Below, piece after piece: positions 50,954 to 60,379 of a stretch of 64,000 bases of DNA (positions within the stretch are counted from its first letter, which is position 1; each line of letters opens with the position of its first letter). The stretch is from positions 1 through 64,000 of the forward strand of contig NZ_LHPC01000034.1 in the NCBI RefSeq assembly GCF_001297125.1, read 5' to 3'. This stretch comes from Pseudomonas sp. RIT-PI-q (GTDB taxonomy: Bacteria; Pseudomonadota; Gammaproteobacteria; Pseudomonadales; Pseudomonadaceae). The notes beneath the pieces are model-generated. The model was not told the origin of the DNA. It saw only the letters and a program-made list of their open reading frames with translations, and searched no databases. A program made the position numbers and the translations under genes.

Positions 50954-51378
50954 GCGACTCCAGCGCGCGCCACAACCCCGGGCGTCCGTCCGGGGGCGAG
51001 ATCCAGCATCTGCGCTTGAAACTGCTGGTGTTCGCGATTCTATGCGCGCTGCCTCTGTCTGGTTCCATGTCGTTATGGCTGCGTGGGGTCTCGGTGATTC
51101 CCCTGGCGGCCTATGGCATCGTCAGCGTGCTGGCGTTTTTCCTGTACTGGAGCGACAAGCGCAAGGCGCGCGCCGACAGTTGGCGCACCCCGGAAAACGT
51201 GTTGCATGCACTGGAACTCGCCGGTGGCTGGCCGGGTGCTTTACTGGCGCAGCAGGTGTTTCGGCACAAGACGCGCAAGCTCTCGTTTCAGTTGGTGTTC
51301 TGGGTGATCGTGCTGATGCACCAGGTTTTCTGGATCGACCAACTGTTCCTCGGTGCACATCTGTTTGCATTGTTCTAA
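50950..51378 (+). CDS. DUF1294 membrane protein
   Basis: This 142-residue protein has a polar N-terminus (1-20), two or three membrane helices and the DUF1294 core (YWSDKRKARADSWRTPENVL, GGWPGALLAQQVFRHKTRK). Other members carry a cold-shock domain in front; this one does not. It overlaps uppP by 4 bases and so is probably translated with it. Function is unknown. Confidence 0.85.
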   Translation: MSDSSARHNPGRPSGGEIQHLRLKLLVFAILCALPLSGSMSLWLRGVSVIPLAAYGIVSVLAFFLYWSDKRKARADSWRTPENVLHALELAGGWPGALLAQQVFRHKTRKLSFQLVFWVIVLMHQVFWIDQLFLGAHLFALF

Positions 51379-51383
51379 AGGTT

Positions 51384-51743
51384 CTAAAGCAGCAAGCCGA
51401 CCTGAGTACGCTTGGGCAGCTTGCTCACCACCAGTTGATGGGAGCGTTGCAACAACCCTTGTAGCTCTTCGGACCCCAGAGGGTAGGGCGTTTCCATGAT
51501 GATCCACTGGGCCCGCGCCAGATAAGGCGCCGGGTGAATGCCCGGACGGTCGCAATGACCGAGAAACAAATCCTTGTCGACCTTGAACGCCAGGGACGCA
51601 CCACGCAGGTTCTGCAAGGCGAACATCTTGTTCCCGGCGATCGAAAACACCCGCACGCCACCCCACTTGTAGTCTTCCCGCGCACCGGGCAGTGCGAGGC
51701 AGAATGCCGCGACGTCCTCTTCGCTCATGCGTCCAGCCTTCAT
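51384..51743 (-). CDS. MmcQ/YjbR family protein
   Basis: This protein of about 119 residues has the MmcQ/YjbR fold (FCLALPGAREDYKWGGVRVF, then FKVDKDLFLGHCDRPGIHP and AQWIIMETPYPL). Members are called DNA-binding by structure (CyaY-like fold), with little functional proof. The ATG at 51743 overlaps the LysR stop by ATGA; the ATG at 51728 has the better ribosome site (GAAGG) and gives 114 residues. Confidence 0.82.
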   Translation of the reverse strand: MKAGRMSEEDVAAFCLALPGAREDYKWGGVRVFSIAGNKMFALQNLRGASLAFKVDKDLFLGHCDRPGIHPAPYLARAQWIIMETPYPLGSEELQGLLQRSHQLVVSKLPKRTQVGLLL

Positions 51744-52648
51744 ATCAGTCGGTCCCCACAGGCATTGAATGATTCGATCAAATGGTCGATCCAGGCGCGC
51801 ACGGCTGGCATCACACCGCGACGATGAGGGTAGACCGCTTGCAGCCAGCCGCCAGGCAGCGACCATTCGGGCAGCAACTGCACCAGCGAGCCGTCTTCCA
51901 GTTCCTGTTCGCAATACATCATCGGCAGCATCGTAAAGCCCTGTCCGGCGAGCGTGCAGGCCCGACGCACGATGAAGTCGTCGATGCCCAACCGCGCTTC
52001 CAGTGCCAGGTCGCAGCTTTTACCCTGTCGGTCGATCATGCGGATGTGCACCATGCGATCGGCTTCCAGGGCACCCAGCACCGGCAAGCCCTTGAGGTCA
52101 TCCGGATGACCGATTTCCCGACCGTGGAGGAAAGCCGGGCTGGCCACCATCAGCATCTGCGCCTGACGCAGACGCCGGGTCACCAACAATGGGTCTTCAT
52201 CCCCCAACTCCCGGACCCGCAGCGCGACGTCGACGCCCTCGGTCACCAGATCGACGCGGCGATTGAGCAGCATGACTTCCAGTTGAACCTGAGGGTGTTT
52301 TTCGAGAAATTTGCTGATCACGCTCGGCAGCATTTCGTGGGCCAGCCCGACGGGGCAGGACACCCGCAAGCGCCCGCGAGGTTCGCTGGACATGCTTAGC
52401 ACCGCTTCATCGGCCATCTCGGCTTCCAGCAGCATCGCCTGACAATGGCGCAAGTAACGCTCGCCCACAGCGGTCAGCTTCAGTTGCCGGGTGGTGCGTT
52501 GCAGCAGGCGTGCGCCCAGGCGTTCTTCCAGTTCGGCAATGCGTCGTGACAGTCGCGACTTGGGAATCCCGAGCAAACGCCCGGCCGCCGCGAAACCACC
52601 GGCTTCCACGACCTTGGCAAAATAGTAGAGATCATTGAGGTCTTGCAT
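51740..52648 (-). CDS. LysR-family transcriptional regulator
   Basis: This 302-residue regulator of the CrgA/AaeR-like branch has the helix-turn-helix LGIPKSRLSRRIAELEERLG at about residues 25-45 and an effector domain. It is divergent from azoR across 132 bases and probably controls it in response to quinones or azo-type oxidants. It overlaps the MmcQ gene by 4 bases. Confidence 0.9.
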   Translation of the reverse strand: MQDLNDLYYFAKVVEAGGFAAAGRLLGIPKSRLSRRIAELEERLGARLLQRTTRQLKLTAVGERYLRHCQAMLLEAEMADEAVLSMSSEPRGRLRVSCPVGLAHEMLPSVISKFLEKHPQVQLEVMLLNRRVDLVTEGVDVALRVRELGDEDPLLVTRRLRQAQMLMVASPAFLHGREIGHPDDLKGLPVLGALEADRMVHIRMIDRQGKSCDLALEARLGIDDFIVRRACTLAGQGFTMLPMMYCEQELEDGSLVQLLPEWSLPGGWLQAVYPHRRGVMPAVRAWIDHLIESFNACGDRLI

Positions 52649-52780
52649 GTGAGTCTCAGCGTGATTGTTCTATCAGTAGGACAAACTATCGCATTGTTAC
52701 CGACTAATCAGCTATTGGTTTCGTCTGTAGGATTGTCCCCATCAGATCGCCTCGTGGCGATCCTCACCTGGAGATCCCAC

Positions 52781-53392
52781 ATGAAACTGCTGCATATCGA
52801 TTCGAGCATTCTTGGTGACAACTCGGCTTCCCGTCAGCTGAGCAGCGAAGTCGTCAAAGCCTGGCAAACCGCCGAGCCAACCGCCGTGGTGACCTACCGC
52901 GACCTGGCCGCTGACGCGATCAGCCATTTCTCCGCCACGACCCTGGTCGCTGCCGGCACCACCGCTGAACTGCGCAACGCCGCGCAACAGCACGAAGCTG
53001 AACTGAGCGCTTCGACGCTGGCCGAATTCATCGCCGCCGATGCCGTGGTGATTGCAGCGCCAATGTACAACTTCACCATCCCGACTCAATTGAAGGCCTG
53101 GATCGACCGCATCGCGGTTGCCGGTCAAACCTTCCGCTACACCGAAGCCGGCCCTGAAGGCCTGTGCGGTGGCAAGAAAGTCGTGATCGTTTCGACTTCC
53201 GGCGGCCTGCATGCCGGCCAGGCGACTGGCGTCGCTCACGAAGAATACTTGAAAGTGCTGTTCGGCTTCCTCGGCGTCACGGACATCGAATTCGTCCGCG
53301 CCCATGGTCTGGCGTACGGTGACGAAGTGCGCACCAAAGCCATGAGCGACGCTCACACGCAAATCAGCGAGCAATTGTTCGCCGCCGCGTAA
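52781..53392 (+). CDS. azoR: FMN-dependent NADH-azoreductase
   Basis: This 203-residue flavoprotein has the AzoR/NQO fold. It starts MKLLHIDSSILGDNSASRQL with the FMN phosphate site near SASR, and continues with APMYNFTIPTQLKAWIDR and VSTSGGLHAG. It reduces azo bonds and quinones in two-electron steps. GGAG nine bases upstream fixes 52781; the open frame before it is not used. It is divergent from a LysR regulator. Confidence 0.92.
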   Translation: MKLLHIDSSILGDNSASRQLSSEVVKAWQTAEPTAVVTYRDLAADAISHFSATTLVAAGTTAELRNAAQQHEAELSASTLAEFIAADAVVIAAPMYNFTIPTQLKAWIDRIAVAGQTFRYTEAGPEGLCGGKKVVIVSTSGGLHAGQATGVAHEEYLKVLFGFLGVTDIEFVRAHGLAYGDEVRTKAMSDAHTQISEQLFAAA

Positions 53393-53431
53393 AGCCTCTG
53401 TAAAAAAAATCAAACAGCTCAAGCAACATCC

Positions 53432-53480
53432 AAAAAACTCTGTATTCTGATCACGCAAGTGCCAGATACGGAGTTTTTTG
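53432..53480 (+). terminator. Terminator after azoR
   Basis: AAAAAACTC pairs with GAGTTTTTT, with further pairing of GTAT and ATAC inside. It lies about 40 bases after the azoR stop. Confidence 0.75.
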
Positions 53481-53649
53481 TTTCTGGTCATTTCTATTTG
53501 TTGAAGATTCTGGCCCAGGTTATGCAGTCGAGGGTTAACGTCCCCGTTCTGCAACGACCTTGGTGGCCGCACATTTCTGGCACAAGGCCGCTTCTTCGGT
53601 GTCTGAAGAGAACGGGCTTCCCGGTCAAGTAACAAAGGTGGGGCATCCC

Positions 53650-54687
53650 ATGATGCGTCTTTGTGCAACGTTACTGATTTGCCTGCTCAGCAGCCTGAAT
53701 TCAGTGCACGCCGCGCCTGCGCCGCACCCTCACTGGAGCGTCGGCTTCCATGAGCTGAGTTTTCTCGATCCGCTGGATCTGCAGCCGATGCGGGCCATCG
53801 CCTTTTATCCCTCCAGCGACAAGGAACACACCAGCAAACTTGAGGGTTACACGGTCGAAGCCGGCGAGGATACGCGAGTTGCCATCGGTCGTTTCCCGAT
53901 GCTGATGCTGTCCCACGGCAACACCGGAACCCCGCTGGCCTTGCACGACCTGATGACGTCGCTGGCGCGCAAAGGTTTTGTAGTGGTGGCGGTGATTCAT
54001 CCCGGCGACAACTCCAAAGACCACAGCCGCCTCGGCACCTTGAGCAATCTTTACGGCCGGCCGATCCAGATCTCCGAAGCCATTACCGCGACCTTGGGCG
54101 ACCGCATGCTCGCACCGTTCGTCAATGCCGATCAAGTTGGCGTGATCGGTTACTCGGCGGGTGGCGAGACCGCGTTGATTCTGTCCGGGGCGACGCCTGA
54201 CCTCGACCGTCTGCGCCGCTATTGCCAGGAACGCCCGGACGACCGCGATGCCTGCAACACTCAAGGCGAGCTGATCGCCGACCGTGATGATCTGCAACCG
54301 GTGGCGGATCCACGCGTGCATGCGTTGCTGCTGATGGCGCCTCTGAGCCTGAAGTTCGGCCGCCATACTCTGGCTGATGTGCATGTGCCGGTGCTGCTGT
54401 ATAGCGGCGATGGCGACAAACTGGTGGCCTTCGATAAAAACGCTGCCGCCCTGGCGCGCAAACTGCCGATCGCGCCGGACTTCAAGTTGCTGGCCGGAGC
54501 AGGGCACTTCGTCTTCATGGCGCCGTGCAACGAAGAGCAGATCATCGCCATGCCGGCGCTGTGTACCGATGCCGATGGCGTCGACCGCGAAGACATTCAC
54601 CGCAACATGATTTCCGAAGCCGGGCGCTTCTTCTCCCGCGCCTTGGGCAAACCGACCCGGGCCGGAATGCAGACCGCTGATCAATAA
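53650..54687 (+). CDS. Secreted alpha/beta hydrolase (dienelactone-hydrolase-like)
   Basis: This 345-residue exported protein has a signal peptide (MMRLCATLLICLLSSLNSVH) and an alpha/beta-hydrolase domain. The oxyanion segment is LMLSHGNTGTP, the nucleophile is Ser169 in GYSAGGE, and a catalytic His286 lies in GAGHFVF. An inserted cysteine-containing lid region (RYCQERPDDRDACNTQGEL) looks disulfide-linked. It is probably a periplasmic esterase or lipase; the substrate is unknown. Confidence 0.85.
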   Translation: MMRLCATLLICLLSSLNSVHAAPAPHPHWSVGFHELSFLDPLDLQPMRAIAFYPSSDKEHTSKLEGYTVEAGEDTRVAIGRFPMLMLSHGNTGTPLALHDLMTSLARKGFVVVAVIHPGDNSKDHSRLGTLSNLYGRPIQISEAITATLGDRMLAPFVNADQVGVIGYSAGGETALILSGATPDLDRLRRYCQERPDDRDACNTQGELIADRDDLQPVADPRVHALLLMAPLSLKFGRHTLADVHVPVLLYSGDGDKLVAFDKNAAALARKLPIAPDFKLLAGAGHFVFMAPCNEEQIIAMPALCTDADGVDREDIHRNMISEAGRFFSRALGKPTRAGMQTADQ

Positions 54688-54730
54688 ATCCTCGGCGTGG
54701 TCGGCGACGATTTGCGTTGCGCCACAACCC

Positions 54731-54814
54731 TGTAGGAGCCGGCTTGCTGGCGAATGTTCCTTGAGGCTTGCACTGATCTTGGGGACGCCTTCGCTGGCAA
54801 GCCAGCTCCTACAG
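54731..54814. repeat. REP inverted pair
   Basis: The arms tgtaggagccggcttgctgg and complement flank a short loop. It is the first of two adjacent REP pairs. Confidence 0.85.
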
Positions 54815-54855
54815 AGGTGGGCGTGGTGGCGACGATTTGCATTGCTCCACAACGT

Positions 54856-54924
54856 TGTAGGAGCCGGCTTGCCGACGAATGGTCCTTGATGGGGGCGCCT
54901 TCGCCGGCAAGCCAGCTCCTACAC
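54856..54924. repeat. REP inverted pair
   Basis: This is a second pair of the same type, 41 bases after the first, between the hydrolase and MFS genes. The repeat-free spacer shares words with the sequence before the first pair, so the whole unit was probably duplicated. Confidence 0.85.
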
Positions 54925-54938
54925 GAGGAAGCGGGGTG

Positions 54939-56126
54939 TCAGGTCATTGCGCGGCGTTTCAGCAGCAGGGTCAAGCCGAGGCCGGTTATCGACAATAATG
55001 CCGCGCTGAAGAAAATCCACGAATACCCCAAATTCAACGCCACCGCGCCCATCAACGGCCCGGCAATCGCCAGCGCCAGGTCGAAAAACACCGCATAAGC
55101 ACTCAACCCCGCGCCGCGACTGGAGTTGGGCACCTGCTTGATCGCTTCCACCCCCAATGCCGGGTACACCAGCGACAGGCCGAACCCGGTCAGGCCGGCG
55201 CCGATCAGCGCATACCCGGTGGACGGTGCCAGCCACAGCAGCACCAGGCCGACGGTCTCGATGGTCATGCAAGCGATGGCCGACGTGAAACCGCCAAAAC
55301 GACTGATGGCGGAAATAAACAACAGCCGCGACAGGATGAAACAAACCCCGAACACCGTCAGGCAATACGCGGCGCCGGTCCAGCCACGATTCACGTAATA
55401 CAAGGTAATAAAGGTGGTCAGCGTGCCGTAGCCGATGGACGCCAGGCTCAGGCTGGCCCCGAACGGTGCAATGCGCCCGAACACCGCCCAGAACGGCAGG
55501 CGCTCGCCGCGAATCACCGGCACCGACGGTTTGTTGCGAATCAGCACCAGCGCCGCCAGTGCCAGCAGTGACAGGACAATCCCCAGGCTTTCAAACCCGT
55601 ACTCGGCGACCATCACCACCCCCAGCGGCGCACCGATGGCGATAGCGCCGTAGGACGCAATGCCGTTCCAGGAAATCGAACGCGCGGTGTGTTCAGCGCC
55701 GACCTGGCCCATGCACCAACTGATCGTACCGACCCCGATCAAGCCCTGGGCGATCCCCAGCAACAAGCGGCCGGCTATCAGAATCAACAGGCTCACCAGC
55801 GGAAAGCTTTGCAGCAAGGTCGACAGCAAAGTCAGAAGCCCGCTCAACACAATCCCCGACAACCCGTAAACAATCGCCCGTTTGGTGCCGATGTTGTCCG
55901 ACATGCGCCCGGCCATGGGGCGGCTGAGCAGGGTGGCCAGGTACTGGGAGCCGATGGTCAGCCCGGCGACGATGGCGCTGAACCCGAGTTGTTCGTGGAC
56001 ATAACCCGGCAACACCGCAATCGGCAGGCCGATGCAGAGGAAGGCGATAAAGGTATAGAAAACGATGGAGACGATCTGCAGGGTGATCGCCATGGAGCTT
56101 TGCGGTGGCAGTTGCTGCACAGACAT
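54939..56126 (-). CDS. MFS transporter
   Basis: This 395-residue inner-membrane protein has 12 predicted helices and the MFS motif A-like GRMSDNIGTKRAIVYGL after helix 2. The pattern (YVHEQLGFSAIVAGLTIGSQ, GRLLLGIAQGLIGVGTISWC) places it near the YfcJ/YhhS family of drug or sugar exporters. The ATG at 56126 fits the family length; the ribosome site is weak. The substrate is unknown. Confidence 0.87.
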   Translation of the reverse strand: MSVQQLPPQSSMAITLQIVSIVFYTFIAFLCIGLPIAVLPGYVHEQLGFSAIVAGLTIGSQYLATLLSRPMAGRMSDNIGTKRAIVYGLSGIVLSGLLTLLSTLLQSFPLVSLLILIAGRLLLGIAQGLIGVGTISWCMGQVGAEHTARSISWNGIASYGAIAIGAPLGVVMVAEYGFESLGIVLSLLALAALVLIRNKPSVPVIRGERLPFWAVFGRIAPFGASLSLASIGYGTLTTFITLYYVNRGWTGAAYCLTVFGVCFILSRLLFISAISRFGGFTSAIACMTIETVGLVLLWLAPSTGYALIGAGLTGFGLSLVYPALGVEAIKQVPNSSRGAGLSAYAVFFDLALAIAGPLMGAVALNLGYSWIFFSAALLSITGLGLTLLLKRRAMT

Positions 56127-56225
56127 TGAGGGCTCGTTCGCGGGCGGCGGTAGGAGACCTGCATCATGGCAAGGGCGGGGGATAAAAGGAAGCAGGCTAA
56201 CTATATTCGTCGAGTTTGATGGCCT

Positions 56226-56319
56226 CTTCGCGGGCAAGCCTCGCTCCTACAGGATTTGTGTCGTTCACACATTATTCGAACGCCGCAAAACCCTGTAGGA
56301 GCGAGGCTTGCCCGCGAAG
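56226..56319. repeat. REP inverted pair
   Basis: The arms cttcgcgggcaagcctcgct... (56226) and their exact complement (to 56319) flank about 42 bases. It lies between the MFS start and the ybiT terminator. Confidence 0.86.
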
Positions 56320-56355
56320 GTGTCAGCACCAAAACATTCCTCAGCCCTGAAATGC

Positions 56356-56387
56356 AAAAAGCCCCGTCACATGGACAGGGCTTTTTT
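56356..56387. terminator. Bidirectional terminator downstream of ybiT
   Basis: AAAAAGCCC(C)GTC pairs with GGACAGGGCTTTTTT. A U-run exists on both strands. Confidence 0.85.
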
Positions 56388-56421
56388 CTTGCCGCTTGCA
56401 GCTTAAAACTAATCGCTGCTC

Positions 56422-58011
56422 TTAAAACACAACGCCCTGGCTACGCAGGTAATCGTCATAAGTGCCGCTGAAGTCGATCACGCCGCTAGGGCTCAACTCG
56501 ATGATGCGGGTGGCCAGGGACGATACGAACTCACGGTCGTGGCTGACGAAGATCAGCGTGCCCGGATAGTTTTCCAGCGCCAGGTTCAGCGCCTCGATGG
56601 ATTCCATGTCCAAGTGGTTGGTCGGTTCGTCCATGATCAGCACGTTCGGCTTTTGCAGGATCAGCTTGCCGAACAGCATGCGACCTTGCTCACCACCGGA
56701 GATGACCTTGACCGACTTGAGAATCTCGTCGTTGGAGAACAGCATCCGGCCGAGGGTGCCGCGAACGATTTGCTCGCCGCCCTGGGTCCATTGGCCCATC
56801 CAGTCGAACAGGTTGCAGTCGTCTTCGAAGTCGTGCGCGTGGTCCTGGGCGTAGTAGCCCAGTTCCGCGGCGTCGGTCCACTTCACGGTGCCGGCATCCG
56901 GGGTCAGTTCGTTGACCAGAGTGCGCAGCAGCGTGGTTTTACCGATACCGTTCGGGCCGATGATCGCCACGCGTTCGCCAGCTTCAACCTGGAAGCTGAA
57001 GTCCTTGAACAGCGGCTTGCCGTCGAAGCCTTTGGCCATGCGCTCGACGATGACCGCCTGACGGTGCAACTTCTTGGTCTGTTCGAAGCGGATGAACGGG
57101 CTGACGCGGCTCGATGGCTTGACCTCGGCCAGCTGGATCTTGTCGATCGCCTTGGCGCGGGAAGTAGCCTGCTTGGCTTTCGAGGCGTTGGCCGAGAAGC
57201 GGCTGACGAACGATTGCAGTTCCGAAATCTGCGCTTTCTTCTTGGCGTTGTCCGACAGCAGTTGCTCGCGGGACTGGGTCGCCACGGTCATGTACTCGTC
57301 GTAGTTGCCCGGGAACAGACGCAACTCGCCGTAATCCAGGTCAGCCATGTGGGTGCACACGCTGTTCAGGAAGTGACGGTCGTGAGAGATGATGATCATC
57401 AGGCTGGAGCGCTGGGTCAGGATGTTTTCCAGCCAGCGGATGGTGTTGATGTCCAGGTGGTTCGTCGGTTCGTCGAGCAACAGCACTTCAGGATCGGAGA
57501 ACAGCGCCTGAGCCAGCAATACACGCAGTTTCCAGCCTGGGGAAACCTCGCTCATCGGGCCGAAGTGCTGCTCGATGCCGATACCCAGGCCCAGCAGCAA
57601 TTCACCGGCACGGGATTCGGCGGTGTAGCCGTCCATTTCGGCGAACTCGGTTTCCAGTTCAGCCACGGCCATGCCGTCTTCTTCGGTCATTTCCGGCAGC
57701 GAGTAGATGCGATCGCGCTCGGCCTTGACCTTCCACAACTCTTCGTGGCCCATGATCACGGTATCGATCACGGTGAATTCTTCGTAGGCGAACTGGTCCT
57801 GGCGCAATTTACCCAGACGCACGTTCGGCTCAAGCATGACCTGGCCGCCGGATGGCTCGAGGTCGCCACCGAGGATTTTCATGAAGGTCGACTTGCCGCA
57901 ACCGTTGGCGCCGATCAGGCCATAGCGGTTGCCCGCGCCGAATTTGACCGAAACGTTTTCGAATAGCGGCTTGGCGCCGAACTGCATCGTGATGTTAGCT
58001 GTAGAGATCAA
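56422..58011 (-). CDS. ybiT: ABC-F ATPase YbiT
   Basis: This 529-residue soluble protein has two ABC ATPase domains: Walker A GANGCGKS and GPNGIGKT, signatures VSPGWKLR and ISGGEQGR, and Walker B VLLLDEPTNHLD and VLIMDEPTNHLD. The two are joined by a basic linker (SFVSRFSANASKAKQATSRA). It follows E. coli YbiT nearly residue by residue. ABC-F proteins bind the ribosomal E site and help translation of difficult sequences. No membrane part is present, so it is not a transporter. Confidence 0.93.
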   Translation of the reverse strand: MISTANITMQFGAKPLFENVSVKFGAGNRYGLIGANGCGKSTFMKILGGDLEPSGGQVMLEPNVRLGKLRQDQFAYEEFTVIDTVIMGHEELWKVKAERDRIYSLPEMTEEDGMAVAELETEFAEMDGYTAESRAGELLLGLGIGIEQHFGPMSEVSPGWKLRVLLAQALFSDPEVLLLDEPTNHLDINTIRWLENILTQRSSLMIIISHDRHFLNSVCTHMADLDYGELRLFPGNYDEYMTVATQSREQLLSDNAKKKAQISELQSFVSRFSANASKAKQATSRAKAIDKIQLAEVKPSSRVSPFIRFEQTKKLHRQAVIVERMAKGFDGKPLFKDFSFQVEAGERVAIIGPNGIGKTTLLRTLVNELTPDAGTVKWTDAAELGYYAQDHAHDFEDDCNLFDWMGQWTQGGEQIVRGTLGRMLFSNDEILKSVKVISGGEQGRMLFGKLILQKPNVLIMDEPTNHLDMESIEALNLALENYPGTLIFVSHDREFVSSLATRIIELSPSGVIDFSGTYDDYLRSQGVVF

Positions 58012-58495
58012 AGGTTTTTCCTGCGAAGCATTCAGAGTAGCTAGGGTTGCGGCAGTACCGATTCAGTACCCGTTTCCGGTATTCAAACCACGGGAAATGC
58101 ATCCCGGTCAGAAGCGGAAGGTCCATCTGGCAATAAGTGGACAGCAGCATATGGAGCGCTTGGCCCGAGTCGAAGTGCGCTGAGACGGGGTTCATTCCCG
58201 TCATCAACCAAGGGGGGCGCGTAATGTTTGGCGGCGATTGTACTGGTCTGGCTCTTTAAACGATAGGGCATTGAGGCCGCACGGGCGCTTTGGCGGCATC
58301 AGTGGACAGATTTTCACACCTGAAGGTTAACTATTGGTTACAAACTGTGGCTAAAATGCCATCTATCAACCGGGTGCCGACCGTCGGCATGGCCGCAGGG
58401 ATGCTCCACCGGGACCGCTGTTTCGTATTCAGACGCTGCACAATGCCCTTGGACCGTTTGGCTGGCAGGGGACGCAGTTTGTTCACTTCTGACGT
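58012..58495. other. 484-bp intergenic region between ybiT and lpxO
   Basis: No gene is supported here. The two genes are divergent, so both promoters must lie within. An AT-rich stretch (ttaactattggttacaaact) with TAAAAT near 58353 is a possible lpxO promoter, but the spacing is poor. No REP element is present. Confidence 0.55.
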
Positions 58496-59407
58496 GTGAC
58501 GACATCTGTGAAACTCATCATCGCTGCTATTTATGTTGTATCCATCGCGTACGTCCACCTGCGCGGTCGGGTGCGCCACAAGCTGGGCCGCCAACTGAGC
58601 GACCATTCGACGTTTCTGGCGCCGATCAATTGCTTCCTTTATATGTTCTCGAAAATCCCCAACAAGCCTTACCTTGATCCCGCCGATTTCCCTGACTTGA
58701 GTCCGTTGCAGACCCATTGGGAAGAAATTCGCGCCGAAGGCCAGAACCTGCTCAGGGCCGGGGAAATCAAGCGGTCGAACCAATACGACGACGTCGGTTT
58801 CAACTCCTTTTTCAAAACCGGCTGGAAACGTTTCTATTTGAAGTGGTATGGCGATAGCCACCCATCGGCGATGAAACTCTGCCCGCGCACCACCGAACTG
58901 GTACAGAGCATCGGTTCGATCAAGGCAGCGATGTTCGCCGAGCTGCCACCGGGTTCCAAACTGGTCCGCCACCGCGATCCGTATGCCGGTTCCTACCGTT
59001 ATCACCTCGGTCTGGAAACACCGAACGATGCCGGTTGCTACATCAACGTCGATGGCGAGAGTTATCACTGGCGCGACGGTGAAGCGGTGATGTTCGACGA
59101 GACCTTCATTCATTACGCTGAAAACACCACTGAACAGAACCGCATCATTCTGTTTTGCGACATCGAACGGCCGATGAAGTATCGCTGGGCTGCGGCGTTC
59201 AATGGCTGGTTCAGCCGTAACGTGATGTCGGCGGCAGGTGCGCCGAACGATGTGGGCGACAAGACTGGAGGCATCAACCGCCTGTTTGCCAAGATCTACA
59301 AGATTCGCTTGCGTGGCAAGGCGCTGAAGAAGCGTAATCGCAAGCTCTATTACCTGGAGAAATGGGCGATTTTTGGTGGTCTGCTGGCGTTTTTCGTACT
59401 GATCTGA
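58496..59407 (+). CDS. lpxO: Lipid A hydroxylase LpxO-like (aspartyl beta-hydroxylase family)
   Basis: This 303-residue iron/2-oxoglutarate dioxygenase hydroxylates a fatty acyl chain of lipid A. It has an N-terminal membrane anchor (KLIIAAIYVVSIAYVHLRG), the iron ligand in KLVRHRDPYAGSYRYHLGL, then MFDETFIHYAENTTEQNRII with the second His and the oxoglutarate Arg, and a C-terminal hydrophobic segment (WAIFGGLLAFFVLI). It begins with GTG at 58496; a second GTG at 58508 (then KLIIAAIY) is equally likely. No ribosome site decides it. Confidence 0.88.
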   Translation: MTTSVKLIIAAIYVVSIAYVHLRGRVRHKLGRQLSDHSTFLAPINCFLYMFSKIPNKPYLDPADFPDLSPLQTHWEEIRAEGQNLLRAGEIKRSNQYDDVGFNSFFKTGWKRFYLKWYGDSHPSAMKLCPRTTELVQSIGSIKAAMFAELPPGSKLVRHRDPYAGSYRYHLGLETPNDAGCYINVDGESYHWRDGEAVMFDETFIHYAENTTEQNRIILFCDIERPMKYRWAAAFNGWFSRNVMSAAGAPNDVGDKTGGINRLFAKIYKIRLRGKALKKRNRKLYYLEKWAIFGGLLAFFVLI

Positions 59408-59413
59408 AGGTGC

Positions 59414-59480
59414 CTTCGCTGGCAAGCCAGCTCCTACAAGGTTTACGCAATCCCTTGTAGGAGCTGGCTTGCCAGCGAAG
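59414..59480. repeat. REP inverted pair
   Basis: The 25-base arms cttcgctggcaagccagctc... and complement are exact and separated by 17 bases, between the convergent lpxO and ku genes. Confidence 0.87.
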
Positions 59481-59509
59481 AGGCCGCAACATTCAGCACA
59501 AAACCCTGA

Positions 59510-60379
59510 TCAACCACTCGACCGCTTGGTGGTTTTTTTGGCCGGCGCCTTGTCGGCCGATTTCGGTTTCACAGCCGTTTTACCACCGGCCTTGCCCCCC
59601 AAACTGCGTTTAAGCAGCTCGGTCAAATCGATAACATCCGCAGTCTTGCGCTCTTCTTCGCCAGTCGCTGTCTCCACATCCTCGATCTTGCCTTCATTGG
59701 CCTTTTTCTCGACCAGCGCCATGATCTTGTCTTCAAAACTGTCGCGATAGTCGTCAGGTTTCCAGTCGGCGCTCATGTCTTCAACCAGACGCTTGGCCAT
59801 GTCGAGTTCGCCCTTGGCCAATTCCGGTTTGGTCACCTCACTGCCCAGCTCAAGCGTGTCGAGGCTGCGCACTTCCGCCGGCCAGCGCAGCATCACCAGG
59901 ACCATCGCCGATTCCAGCGGCATCAGCGCGGCCAGGTGCTGGCGGGTATGCAGCACGACATGGGCGAGGGCGACCTTGTTGGTTTTGCTGAGGGTTTCGC
60001 GCAACAGCGCATAGACCTTGCCGCCGCGCTTGTCCGGCGCCAGGTAGTAGGGCGTGTCGATGTTTTGCAGGGGGATCTGCTCGCTGTCAACAAAGGAAAA
60101 AATGTCGATGGTTTGCGTCGATAACGGATGCGCCGATTTGATCTCCTCCTCACTGAGCACCACATAGCGGCCCTTTTCATACTGCACACCTTTGACGATG
60201 TGCTCCTTGGTGACTTCCTTGCCGGTGACCTTGTTGACGCGCTTGTAGCCCACCGGGTCCATGCTGCGGCTGTCGAGCCAGTCGAAATCCACCCCTTGCG
60301 AAGACGTCGCCGAGACCAGCGCCACAGGGATATGCACCAGCCCGAAACTGATTGCGCCTTTCCAGATTGCCCGTGCCAT
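59510..60379 (-). CDS. ku: Non-homologous end-joining protein Ku
   Basis: This 289-residue protein is bacterial Ku, which binds DNA ends as a dimer and recruits ligase LigD. The N-terminus MARAIWKGAISFGLVHIPVA and the core VNKVTGKEVTKEHIVKGVQY are typical. The tail (about 255-289) is Lys/Ala-rich (KTAVKPKSADKAPAKKTTKR), a feature linked to DNA sliding and LigD contact. No LigD gene is in this window. Confidence 0.94.
   Translation of the reverse strand: MARAIWKGAISFGLVHIPVALVSATSSQGVDFDWLDSRSMDPVGYKRVNKVTGKEVTKEHIVKGVQYEKGRYVVLSEEEIKSAHPLSTQTIDIFSFVDSEQIPLQNIDTPYYLAPDKRGGKVYALLRETLSKTNKVALAHVVLHTRQHLAALMPLESAMVLVMLRWPAEVRSLDTLELGSEVTKPELAKGELDMAKRLVEDMSADWKPDDYRDSFEDKIMALVEKKANEGKIEDVETATGEEERKTADVIDLTELLKRSLGGKAGGKTAVKPKSADKAPAKKTTKRSSG

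Noticed and set aside
56539..57966. 475-residue plus-strand frame opposite ybiT
   Set aside because: YbiT has all ABC motifs; the opposite frame has no recognisable domain.
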